Assembly: GCF_000512355.1 (NCBI RefSeq)
Contig: NZ_CP004006.1
Location: 2,252,501-2,316,500, forward strand
From: Legionella oakridgensis ATCC 33761 = DSM 21215
Lineage (GTDB): Bacteria; Pseudomonadota; Gammaproteobacteria; Legionellales; Legionellaceae
Reading direction: 5' to 3'
DNA: 64,000 nt
Under the pieces are notes generated by a model. The model was given only the letters and a program-made list of their open reading frames with translations, searched no databases and was not told the DNA's origin. The translations under genes and the position numbers were made by a program. The number at the start of each line of letters is the position of its first letter. The stretch's first letter is position 1. Shown here in pieces: positions 19,858-29,123 of the stretch.

Positions 19858-21095
19858 ATGATGATGGATAATTCAAACTTAAAACAACAGATGCTGACAA
19901 AATGGGTTGAAAGCAAACGCTTTATTCTTTTTGTTATTCATCATTTTATTGAGGATGATTGCACTTACCGCGCCTCGGCGCTTGCATTTACTACCTTGCT
20001 TGCCATTGTTCCTTTGATGTCCGTAGGATTTACCATCTTATCCACCTTCCCGGTCTTTTATCAATTAAGAGGTCCGTTGCAAGAGTTCATATTTGAAAAT
20101 TTTGTACCTGCCACAGGAAAAGTGATTCAAGACTATTTACAACTTTTCGCAACGCAAGTATCAAAATTATCCATGCTGGGGGTACTTTTTTATTCATCAC
20201 CGCCTTGCTGGTCATGTATACCATCGAACGCTCAATGAACAAAATTTGGCGAGTCAATTCGCCGCGGCAGGGCGTGTCCGCCTTTTTATTGTATTGGGCC
20301 ATTTTATCCTTGGCGCCTTTCTTTCTGGGATTAAGTCTTGCAGCCAGCTCTTATTTTTTCTCCATGCCGTTCATTAAAGGCTATCATGCCCCTTCCTTCC
20401 TGTTAAGTTGGATTCCTTTTCTTTTATCATTCATGGGGTTTACCTTTCTGTATGTGGTTGTGCCTAATTGTCATGTAAAGTTACGCCATGGATTGTATGG
20501 CGCTCTAATTGCCACCATATTATTTGAATCCGCAAAACAAGCGTTCGTTTATTATCTAAGCCAATACAACACTTATCAGTTGCTCTATGGTGCGTTTGCT
20601 ACCATCCCTCTTTTTTTTCTATGGATTTATTGGGTCTGGCTCATTACCTTAGTTGGGGCAGAAATTACTTATGCTTTAGCGGTGCACTATCAAAGGCGGC
20701 AAGGCATGGCGCTCGATGGATTTTCACAAGCCTTACTATGGATGCACTGCCTGTGGCTTGCGCAACAAGAAGGGAAAAGCGTTCCATTAGAACGTTTAAT
20801 TAACGCAAGCAATCAGCCTTTTGCTATTGAAATAGGAGATATGCTCGCCGTGCTCTCGTCACGACAATTGATACAAACCACAGCCGATGATCATTATGTC
20901 CTAAGCCGTGATTTGACTCATCTCACTTTGTATGAATTTTTGTATTTGTTGCCTTATCGCATATCCGATGCAGAAAAACTTACCACCACAGACTCCCCAA
21001 TAGCAAAGCGGTGGCACGCTCAAATTCTAGCATCTGATAAACAGCTGCAGCAGAACCTTGACATCAGTCTCGATGAGTTATTCCGCAATGACTAA
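19858..21095 (+). CDS. YihY/RBN-family inner-membrane protein (frame broken near 20188)
   Basis: The N-terminal frame encodes CTYRASALAFTTLLAIVPLM, the UPF0761/YihY hallmark, then stops at 20238. The next frame carries TIERSMNKIWRVNSPRQGVS, further membrane spans and a C-terminal winged-helix-like cytoplasmic domain. Adding one T to the six-T run at 20186-20191 restores LGVLFLFITALLVMYTIERS and one protein of about 412 residues. The family, once called ribonuclease BN, is now regarded as a membrane protein of unknown function. The exact start is uncertain among the ATGs at 19858, 19861 and 19864. Confidence 0.85.
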
Positions 21096-21107
21096 TATGA
21101 ACAGGTT

Positions 21108-21131
21108 CAGGTTGGTGCTGAGTCCAACCTG
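21108..21131. terminator. Possible bidirectional hairpin between yihY and hslU
   Basis: CAGGTTGG and its complement CCAACCTG (21108-21115 and 21124-21131) enclose an eight-base loop in the short space between two convergent genes. No strong T run follows on either strand, so termination is plausible from position but not proven by sequence. Confidence 0.4.
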
Positions 21132-21145
21132 ATTCACTTAAATAA

Positions 21146-22477
21146 TTACAGAATATAACGAGCCAAATCTTCGTCGGCGACCAATTTACCTAAGTGATCA
21201 TTGACATACTGCTCATCCACAAGAATCGATTCCCCAGCTTTATCCGTAGCTTCAAAGGAAACCACTTCCAAGAGACGCTCCATGACCGTATACAGGCGAC
21301 GAGCACCAATATTTTCAGTACGCTCATTAACCTGCCAAGCCACTTCAGCAATACGGCGAATCCCTGTGGCATCAAAAGCAAGATGTAAGCCCTCTGTAGC
21401 CATCAAGGCAATGTATTGCTCAGTTAATGATGCATTAGGCTCTGTCAGAATGCGAACAAAATCTTCAACGCTTAATGCAGACAATTCCACACGAATTGGA
21501 AGACGCCCCTGAAGTTCAGCAATTAAATCAGAAGGTTTGGCGACGTGAAAAGCACCAGATGCAATGAATAAAATATGATCGGATTTTATCATACCGTATT
21601 TGGTCGATACCGTCGTACCTTCTACCAAAGGCAACAAATCACGCTGTACCCCTTCACGCGAAACATCACCACCGTGTTCAGCACGCTTGGCCACTTTATC
21701 GATTTCATCGATGAATACAATGCCATTTTGTTCAACGTTTTCGATGGCACGAGTTTTAATGTCTTCCTCGTTAATCAGTTTTGCTGCTTCCTCTTCACAA
21801 AGCAATTTCATGGCTTTACGAATTGGCAATTTTCTTGTTTTGGTCCGTCCGCTTCCTACCTGTTGAAACATGGATTGCAACTGATTAGTCATTTCTTCCA
21901 TGCCAGGAGGTGCCATGATTTCTATGCCTACTGGAGAGGCTGCTACTTCTATTTCAATTTCATTATCATCCAGCGTTCCTTCGCGCAATTGCTTGCGAAA
22001 AACCTGGCGGGTGGATGAATCTCGTTCAGCCGTCATAGTGCCTCGAGCCGGTGGCAATAAGACATCCAGGACGCGCTCTTCTGCAGCATCCTCAGCAAGC
22101 TGCTGTACTTTTTTCATTGCCAGTTCACGTTCCTGTTTGACGGCAATGTCCGCCAAATCACGGATGATTGAATCAACGTCGCGTCCTACATAACCTATTT
22201 CGGTAAATTTGGTGGCTTCAACTTTTATAAAAGGTGCTTCAGCGAGTCTTGCCAAACGTCGGGCTATTTCCGTTTTACCCACGCCGGTTGGTCCAATCAT
22301 AAGAATGTTTTTGGGCATGATTTCATTGCGTAAGGCATCATCTTCAATTTGCAACCGCCGCCAGCGGTTACGAAGTGCGATAGCCACGGCCCGCTTAGCT
22401 TCATCTTGACCAATAATGAAGCGATCTAACTCTTCTACAATCTCGCGAGGGGTCATCATGGTTTTTGTATCGGTCAT
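21146..22477 (-). CDS. hslU: ATP-dependent protease ATPase subunit HslU
   Basis: A 443-residue AAA+ unfoldase of the HslVU (ClpQY) protease. [20 protein letters not shown] opens the protein; Walker A is [13 protein letters not shown], Walker [13 protein letters not shown], the pore motif is GYVGRD, and the C-terminus ends LARYIL, the tail that docks into HslV. ATG 22477, four bases after the hslV stop, is preferred to an upstream non-ATG start within hslV. It unfolds substrates and feeds them to HslV in the cytoplasm. Confidence 0.97.
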   Translation of the reverse strand: MTDTKTMMTPREIVEELDRFIIGQDEAKRAVAIALRNRWRRLQIEDDALRNEIMPKNILMIGPTGVGKTEIARRLARLAEAPFIKVEATKFTEIGYVGRDVDSIIRDLADIAVKQERELAMKKVQQLAEDAAEERVLDVLLPPARGTMTAERDSSTRQVFRKQLREGTLDDNEIEIEVAASPVGIEIMAPPGMEEMTNQLQSMFQQVGSGRTKTRKLPIRKAMKLLCEEEAAKLINEEDIKTRAIENVEQNGIVFIDEIDKVAKRAEHGGDVSREGVQRDLLPLVEGTTVSTKYGMIKSDHILFIASGAFHVAKPSDLIAELQGRLPIRVELSALSVEDFVRILTEPNASLTEQYIALMATEGLHLAFDATGIRRIAEVAWQVNERTENIGARRLYTVMERLLEVVSFEATDKAGESILVDEQYVNDHLGKLVADEDLARYIL

Positions 22478-22481
22478 CGAA

Positions 22482-23024
22482 TTACTCACTATCCAATTCT
22501 TCAATGGTTAAATTATGGTTGGTGTAAATACAAATTTCACCGGCGATGGTTAATGCTTTTTTGACGATGTCCATGGCAGATAAATCGGTATTTTCAAGCA
22601 AGGCACGCGCCGCTGCCTGAGCAAATGGCCCGCCTGAACCAATTGCCATTAAACTTTCTTCAGGTTCAATAACATCACCATTTCCTGTGATGATTAACGA
22701 CGATTTATGATCAGCCACAGCCAGTAACGCCTCCAGACGACGCAAAATTTTATCCGTACGCCAGTCCTTTGCCAACTCTACCGCTGCCCGAACCAAATGC
22801 CCCTGATGCAATTCAAGCTTGCTTTCAAAACGCTCAAAAAGGGTAAAAGCGTCTGCCGTTCCCCCAGCAAACCCGGCAATTACCTTATCTTTGTATAACC
22901 GCCGAACCTTGCGGGCATTGCCTTTCATGACCGTATTGCCAAGCGTTACCTGACCATCTCCGCCAATCACCACATTGTTTCCTCGTCTGACCGACAAGAT
23001 AGTCGTACCACGAAATTGTTCCAA
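22482..23024 (-). CDS. hslV: ATP-dependent protease proteolytic subunit HslV
   Basis: A 180-residue N-terminal nucleophile hydrolase. The start is TTG 23024 with AAGGAG seven bases upstream. The sequence [20 protein letters not shown] shows the catalytic Thr exposed after processing before [25 protein letters not shown] and [17 protein letters not shown] are diagnostic. It is the first gene of the hslVU operon. The upstream region has no convincing heat-shock sigma-32 promoter. Confidence 0.97.
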   Translation of the reverse strand: MEQFRGTTILSVRRGNNVVIGGDGQVTLGNTVMKGNARKVRRLYKDKVIAGFAGGTADAFTLFERFESKLELHQGHLVRAAVELAKDWRTDKILRRLEALLAVADHKSSLIITGNGDVIEPEESLMAIGSGGPFAQAAARALLENTDLSAMDIVKKALTIAGEICIYTNHNLTIEELDSE

Positions 23025-23131
23025 GGCAACTCCTTATAGATTGCTAACATCAAAATAATTAAGTTGGGGATGATTACAAAAAAATCAATGGGGGAAGGCA
23101 AGAATTTAAATCACACCAAGTTAAAATTGGC

Positions 23132-23173
23132 AAAAAAAACCATTCACCGCATAGTGAAGAACAGTGAATGGTT
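23132..23173 (-). terminator. Rho-independent terminator between the 23231-23917 gene and hslV
   Basis: A 10-bp stem AACCATTCAC (23138-23147) pairs with GTGAATGGTT (23164-23173). On the minus strand the hairpin is followed by a T run (the eight A at 23132-23139 on plus). It follows the stop of the alanine-rich protein gene and should keep its transcript from entering hslVU. Confidence 0.85.
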
Positions 23174-23230
23174 AGGTTTTTATGCAAATGGCCATGAGGG
23201 ATGGCCAAAATGCATCAATCTCAGTAGAAA

Positions 23231-23917
23231 TTAATGAGCAGCGAATGCAGTCGGAAATTCAACATCATCAGCATGATGACCTTCGTCGCCTCTAAAAAAC
23301 GCTTCATCGCTTTCAACTCGTCTGTATCCTTCACCAGAAGCGCATGCTTTCTTGACTGCATCAACGGTAGTTGCCCCACTACGAGTCACTAATGCTACGA
23401 TGGTTGCAGGAAGAGAAACAGCCGCAGCAACTGCCAGCAATGGCGTCAATAAAGTAGTTACACCAGCAATCACTCCACTAATAAGTGCAAGATTCAAACT
23501 GGCGTCTTTCACTCGTTTCGCACCAACCAATGCAGAAACACCAGCCACCAAAAGACTGCCCACACAAACGGCAGCTGCAATGGCAGCGGCGGCGGCACTC
23601 ACTGCCGTTAAAAGACCAAGCGCCAGTGGAGCAGCAACGGGGGCTATTAACGTTCTACCAAAATCAGCGCCACTACGATAGGGTGTAAAAAATCCTGGTG
23701 CCTGAGCACGATAGCGTGCAGCACGTTCTCGTAAGGCAGCCATCAATGCTGCAAAATCCACCTCTTCTTGTTGAGGTCTTGGAATAAACGTTCCGGGAGC
23801 TGCTGTTGTAGCAAATGGTTGGGCAAGCGGCGGACGAGCAAACGATGGATGGCCAAACGATGAATGGGAAAATGACGATTGTGTAAATGGGTCAATTGGT
23901 TGGCGGGAACGAAACAT
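23231..23917 (-). CDS. Alanine-rich membrane protein with N-terminal pentapeptide repeat
   Basis: A 228-residue protein of no family I know. Residues about 13-42 form a five-residue tandem repeat (SSFSH, SSFGH, PSFAR, PPLAQ, PFATT). A charged segment follows, then two long very hydrophobic alanine/valine/leucine stretches (about residues 93-135 and 143-187) that would form membrane hairpins, and a soluble acidic tail (VESDEAFFRGDEGHHADDVE). There is no signal peptide. This arrangement, with hydrophobic hairpins away from the N-terminus, is common among Legionella secreted effectors, but no Dot/Icm signal can be claimed. AGGAG precedes the ATG and a sigma-70-like promoter lies upstream; the gene is a single unit with its own terminator. 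Confidence 0.75.
   Translation of the reverse strand: MFRSRQPIDPFTQSSFSHSSFGHPSFARPPLAQPFATTAAPGTFIPRPQQEEVDFAALMAALRERAARYRAQAPGFFTPYRSGADFGRTLIAPVAAPLALGLLTAVSAAAAAIAAAVCVGSLLVAGVSALVGAKRVKDASLNLALISGVIAGVTTLLTPLLAVAAAVSLPATIVALVTRSGATTVDAVKKACASGEGYRRVESDEAFFRGDEGHHADDVEFPTAFAAH
23832..23876 (-). repeat. Three 15-bp degenerate tandem repeats encoding the pentapeptide repeat
   Basis: On the plus strand the units 23832-23846, 23847-23861 and 23862-23876 read GGACGAGCAAACGAT, GGATGGCCAAACGAT and GAATGGGAAAATGAC; weaker copies flank them. The 15-bp period keeps the frame of the gene and yields the repeated (S/P)SF-x-(H/R) pentapeptides. Confidence 0.75.
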
Positions 23918-23947
23918 ACATCACTCCTAAATGTTAAAAAGTTTCAC

Positions 23948-23976
23948 ATTGTATATAAATAAAACAATAAAATCAA
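23948..23976 (-). promoter_or_regulatory. Sigma-70-like promoter of the 23231-23917 gene
   Basis: On the minus strand TTGATT (plus 23971-23976) and TACAAT (plus 23948-23953) are separated by exactly 17 bases, close to the -35 and -10 consensus. The gene start lies about 30 bases downstream. Confidence 0.6.
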
Positions 23977-24093
23977 TGATGACATGCCTATAAATCAGAT
24001 AAATGACCATTGAACCATTCTTTTTACTTTCAAAAATCGTTAAAAAAACCAGGATCATAGTGATAAACAGAACGTTTCTGTTAAGCTATAGAC

Positions 24094-24950
24094 ATGAAAA
24101 AAATCTTCGAATTAAACTGGTTTCGCTACAGTCACTTGGTTTTAATATCTCTGACCTGTTTCGCATGTGGCAGCAGGCAAACCGATTCATGGACAGCGCC
24201 CCCCACCATCACTCAAACTTCTTTGCAGCGCCAACTTTTTTCAACTCATATCGCCAAATACGATTTTGAAATTGTAGAAACTTATCCTCATGCCCATCAT
24301 TTTACCCAAGGATTAGTGTTAGATAAGCATGATTTATACGAAAGCAGCGGACTCTATAAACACTCTAAATTACAAAAAATCGATTTATCAACAGGAAAAA
24401 TCATACAAACTCTTCCTCTCGCTCCACATTTCTTTGCTGAAGGCCTTACTCTTTTAAACAATCAACTTTATCAATTAACGTATCGAGAACAAACTGCATT
24501 TGTTTATCATAAGAAATCATTAGCATTACAAAAACATTTCGTTATTCAGGTCCAGGTTGGGGGCTCACCAGTGACAGCAAACAGCTCATTATGAGCAATG
24601 GTTCAGAAGTATTGACATTCCTCGATCCAAAAACCTTTAAACCATCAAAAATGCTAACGGCTAAAATCAATAATCAACCATTAATTTCGCTTAATGAACT
24701 GGAATTTATCCAAGGGAAAATTTATGCCAATGTATGGCCGACTTCCATCATCGTCATTCTTTCTCCTGAAACAGGCCAGGTAGAGGGATGGCTAGATATT
24801 CAGGCACTGAAACCCGCCACTTATGTTTGCCCTTCAACAATTTGTGTTGCCAACGGCATTGCTTATGATAAAGGCACGAATACCTTGTTAGTAACAGGTA
24901 AATTTTGGCCTAAACTTTATCGCATTAAACTCATTGACCAGCGGACATAA
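24094..24950 (+). CDS. Glutaminyl-peptide cyclotransferase, lipoprotein (frame broken near 24556)
   Basis: The first frame encodes a lipoprotein signal (SLTCFACGSRQT, lipobox FACG) followed by HHFTQGLVLDKHDLYESSGL and FFAEGLTLLNNQLYQLTYRE, the glutamine cyclotransferase (plant/bacterial type, beta-propeller) signature, and stops at 24594. The next frame continues LTFLDPKTFKPSKML, NELEFIQGKIYANVW and VCPSTICVANGIAYDKGTNT. Restoring one G at about 24555 gives VQGWGLTSDSKQLIMSNGSE, exactly the expected family sequence, and a protein of about 285 residues. It converts N-terminal glutamine to pyroglutamate, here probably in the periplasm anchored to a membrane. Confidence 0.85.
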
Positions 24951-25008
24951 AGCTCTTCAAAGTCAGCCTCACTTCCCAGGGCAATAGTGGATAATGCAAT
25001 TGAGTCAT

Positions 25009-26240
25009 TCATGACGGATTTAAAAAAGAAACACCATGCGGTAATAGGCCAATATCAAGATGCTCTGCAAGACTCTGACCGATATCGGCAAATGTATCAC
25101 GCCGGCCTATGAATTGACTATGGATATTCGGGCCAAACGCCAATACAGGGATATGTTCACGAGTATGATCGGAACCTGAAAACGTGGGATCACAACCATG
25201 ATCCGCAGCAATAACAACCATATCACCTGGCTTCAGCAAAGCTTCTAATTCAGGAAGGCGGGCATCGAATTGCTCCAATGCATGGGCATAACCGGCAACA
25301 TCGCGGCGATGCCCATAAGAAGAGTCAAAATCAACAAAATTGGTAAACACCAGACTGCCATCGGGAGCAGACTCCATAGCCGCCAGTGTTGCATCAAATA
25401 AAGCCATATTGCCATCTGCTTTTATGGTTTGAGTGATGCCTTGGTGAGCATAAATGTCAGCCACCTTACCAATGGCTATCACTTCTCTGCCCGCTTGTTT
25501 AAGATAATCCAACAACGTCGGTTTTGGCGGTAATGTTGCATAATCGCGACGGTTCCCTGTACGCTTATAAGTTCCTGGCTCACCAGTAAATGGCCTGGCA
25601 ATCACTCGCCCGATTTGATATTTATCCACCAATTGACGTGCTGTCTCACAAATCTTATATAAACGTTCCAGGCCAAAATGCTGCTCATGGGCTGCTATTT
25701 GGAAAACACTATCCGCTGACGTATAAACAATAGGCATGCCGCTGCGACAATGCTCTTCTCCCAACTCTGCAATAATATCCGTCCCCGAAGCATGCTTTTG
25801 CCCCAACACCCCAGGCAATTCTGCACGCTTGACAAACTCGTCAATCAATTCGGAAGGAAAACAAGGTATTTTTCCGGGAAATATCCCCAGGCAAACAGCA
25901 CGGGAACACCGGCCAATTCCCAATGGCCACTTGGCGTATCCTTACCTAAACTTTGTTCTACAGCATACCCGTAATATCCAGCAGGCTCCGCCAGTGTAGA
26001 CAAATCCAGCACTTTTAATCCCGAACTCGCAACCGCAGCATGATATAAACCAACGCGTGCCAAATTAGGTATCCGTAAAGGTCCTTGCCGCAACTTAGGC
26101 TTATCCGCCCTGCCTTCCTGACATGCTTGATAAATATGGGCAAAGGTATTTGCGCCTTCATCTCCATAATTTACAGCATCAAGACTTTCACCAATTCCCA
26201 AGGAATCCATTAATAAAATACAAACCCGTACTGAATCCAT
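25009..26240 (-). CDS. deoB: Phosphopentomutase (frame broken near 25875)
   Basis: Interconverts ribose/deoxyribose 1- and 5-phosphates in nucleoside catabolism. The N-terminal frame has [18 protein letters not shown] (metal-binding Asp) and [11 protein letters not shown]; the continuation has [44 protein letters not shown] and [19 protein letters not shown]. One added base in the CC/GG run at 25874-25875 joins them as [19 protein letters not shown], giving about 410 residues, normal for DeoB. It starts four bases after the upstream MFS stop, so it is translationally coupled to that transporter, which suggests the transporters import nucleosides. Confidence 0.9.
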
Positions 26241-26244
26241 ATGC

Positions 26245-27530
26245 CTAATCCTGTTGTGTTATCTGCCGGCAATAAGTTTCTTTTAACTTAAATAAAACCA
26301 ATAAAGCAATGCATAAACCAAGAGGCAGAATGGTCGCTGCTGCTTGATAATCACCGAATGAATATACTGGCGCCCCATCCACCATATTCATGCCGCCATG
26401 CCGCACCAGCAACAGGCTAAAGAGATTTTGGTAAATAATGTAGCCACCTTGGGTCAAAATAGAAACAAGACTCACCGCCGTTGCCGTCATGGTCGGAGAA
26501 CTGCTTTCTGCCACGAGAGCATAGCTGATGACTTGCGATGCCGTAAAAAAGCCCAATAAAAAAACAACACCGTCATCATCCCTAAGGAAACAGGTAAATA
26601 TAAAATACCCAAAATTGTTAATAAAGAAGCAATGGCACCGATTCTCATCGGCAATACCCGCAACCCCAGCTTGTCTGAGCACCAGCCAATCAAGGGCCCT
26701 CCAATGATAGCGCCTAAAAATAACATGGAATTCACTATGGCAGCTTCTTCTTTACTGACACCAAGACGCTGCATTAAATACAGCGAACCCATCATTGCGC
26801 CAAACACAGCAACCGCCATGTTCATTAAACTGGTATACAAGGCTGCTCGCCATGTTTGTAAATTTAAATAAGCCATTTTGGCGGTTGATAATAAACTGTT
26901 TTCCCGACGGGGTCGTTCGACAATGTCTTCCGGCTTATCCTTAATCCAGTAAAACATGAACATCAACATCACTATGCCCAACCAGCCAACCCAATGCAGC
27001 GAATCACGCCACCCTACCTGAATGACCAATTTTGTCAGTGGGTATTGCGCCAACATGCCACCAGTCATTGCCATAGTCACAATAGCGCCTGTCACCAAGG
27101 CCATCCGTTGCGGTGGAAACCATCTTGAAGCGATACGGATTGGCCCAAGAAAGCAAAAAGCACTGCCTATTCCCGTAATAAAACGGCAAAAAAGGGCCAG
27201 ATAAAATGAATGGGCATAAGCCAGAAGAAAGGTACTTAACACACAAAGAAACATAGCCACCAAGATGGTCTTTTTGGTCGAAAAACGATCAAGCAATATC
27301 CCGGCAATAAAAAGAAAAATAACATTCGACAAATAATAAATACTCGACAAATATGCCATCTTGTCAGCCTGAATGTGGAAATCTTTCATGATGTTGTCTG
27401 CAATCGATGCAAACATATTTCCCTGAATAAATTCATAAAAGAAAAACAAGGATGCGGCAAAACAAACAATCCAAGGCAACAGTGACGTTCTAATCAGATA
27501 AAACCCTCTCTCTTCAGCCATCTGCTGCAT
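26245..27530 (-). CDS. MFS transporter (Pht-like) coupled to deoB (frame broken near 26561)
   Basis: A twelve-span MFS protein beginning MQQMAEERGFYLIRTSLLPW with GAGGAG upstream of ATG 27530. Motifs: GILLDRFSTKKTI, PIRIASRWFPPQRMALVTG, GWCSDKLGLRVLP. The frame is lost at a seven-A run (plus 26558-26564); the other frame continues LLGFFTASQVISYALVAESS to the stop. One added base gives a continuous protein of about 428 residues. It sits between a paralogous MFS gene and deoB in one operon. Confidence 0.85.
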
Positions 27531-27539
27531 AAAAGCTCC

Positions 27540-28807
27540 TCACGAATACGATTTGCAATAGGTTTCTTGGGTAAATAAAACAGCCAGCAATGCCACGATG
27601 ATGGCGATTGGGAACATCCACATGGCAAATTGGAAATCAGCCACCGTATAATGCGCCATGCCAGCATGATGGTGCATGAGTAATCCAAACAATACCTGGC
27701 CTACACCACCACCACCCATGATGATAACGGAAGCAATTCCAGTGGCAGCTCCCGTATTGCTTGAACGATTGCTTTCTGCAATCAGTGGGTAAGTAATCAC
27801 CTGCGTGCTGGTAACCACACCCAGCACGAAAAATAAAACACTTAAAGCCATTTTAGATAATGCGATGCCCGCAAATAAGGGCATCACCGTCAACAAAGCA
27901 GCAATCGCACCAACAACCATCAGTGGTTTGCGCCGACCCATACTATCAGAAAGCCAACCCACCAAGGGACAACCTAGGATACTACCGATAAAAATCAAAC
28001 TCACGACATTACTGGCATCCATTTTAGGTAATTGATGAACCACTTCCAAATAACTGGCTCCCCACAGAGCACAAAGTACCATAATTGGTAAATTCAGACA
28101 GGAGGTATAAAGACCAGCAAGCCAGTTTTGCCGATTGGTCAATGCCTGTAAAAAATTGGAGGGCATCTTCACTTGATTTCTAGGATGCTGCACTTGCTCG
28201 CATGGCCAATCTTTAACCACCAAAAAATCCATATAAACAACAAAACACCTACACCGCCATCCAGCAGCAACGCATTACGCCAGCCATAATGGGCATTCAA
28301 ATAAGCCAGTGGAGTATGCGCCATCATGCCGCCAATAAACGCCATAGTCACTAAACACCCAATGACTAATGCCTGGCGTCGCGGCGGAAACCAACGGGAC
28401 ACCAACACCACGCAAGACAAAAAGCAAAAAGCATTGCCAATGCCTGAAAGAAAATGAAAGAAAGAAGCCACAGCGAAAGCATTAGTGAGTGCAAAACCAA
28501 CCGTGCCAATCACACACACGAACATAGCCGTCAAAATTACCTGCCGAGTGGAAAAGCGGTCAAGAATAATGCCTGCAGGCAATAAGAAAAGAATATCAGC
28601 CCATAAATACGTGCTGGACATCCAGCTAAGCTGAGCGGCATCTATCTGAAATTCTTCACGCAACGGGGCATTGATCACATCAAACAGGTTAAGCTGAAAG
28701 AATTCATAAAAGAAAAACAATCCGGCTGAAAGACAGACCAACCAAGCCATCCAATCACCACGAGGAAAAACGACTCGAGAATCGACAGTAACCGAATCAG
28801 ACAACAT
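27540..28807 (-). CDS. MFS transporter (Pht-like), first gene of MFS-MFS-deoB operon (frame broken near 28213)
   Basis: The N-terminal part from ATG 28807 carries LFFFYEFFQLNLFDVINAPL, GIILDRFSTRQVI and VSRWFPPRRQALVIG and runs to FIWIFWWLKIGH before a stop at 28169. The remaining half (LTNRQNWLAGLYTSCLNLPI, GWLSDSMGRRKPLMV, VITYPLIAESNRSS) is in the next frame. Adding one A to the AAA at 28212-28214 (minus strand) yields WWLKDWPCEQVQHPRNQVKM and about 422 residues. It is about nine bases upstream of the second MFS gene and clearly paralogous to it. Confidence 0.85.
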
Positions 28808-29062
28808 CACTTCTGGCCAGGATAGTAAAAGTGGCGCAAATTATAACAAAACCTTCATTAAAATGGTATCTTTATTGAACACTTTATAAATTATTTATGA
28901 ATTACACAAACCAACCATAGATGCTCAGATTTTCCGTCATCTAACGAATAGCCATTGTTCTAGGACTATACAAAATCAATACCATGGGAAATTCATTGCT
29001 ATGGATTTGCAATTAAGATACTTTTTAATCCAATAAGTTATAAATCTTTTTCTATATTTTTT

Positions 29063-29077
29063 GCTATAGTCTATAGC
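29063..29077. promoter_or_regulatory. Perfect 15-bp palindrome upstream of the NAD malic enzyme
   Basis: GCTATAG-T-CTATAGC is a perfect dyad 46 bp before the start of the malic enzyme gene, in a 316-bp spacer between divergent units. Position and symmetry suit an operator or an overlapping promoter (TATAGT resembles a -10), but no regulator is identified. In the remainder of the spacer (28808-29062) I see only AT-rich sequence and no gene. Confidence 0.45.
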
Positions 29078-29123
29078 ATATACTTTTATTTCAAGCACCA
29101 TTTCTTTACAGGGAGTATTTCAA

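Noticed and set aside
21575-22018. A 147-codon open frame antisense to hslU
   Set aside because: It is the shadow of the strongly conserved hslU codons and has no ribosome site.
23025-23131. A sigma-32 heat-shock promoter for hslVU
   Set aside because: A CCCCATTGAT-like -10 exists on the minus strand, but the nearest CTTGGT lies 21 bases away instead of 13-15; not convincing.
25009-28807. A pseudogene island (deoB and two MFS genes all broken)
   Set aside because: Each break is repaired by a single added base and the remaining sequence is fully conserved; sequencing undercalls explain it better.
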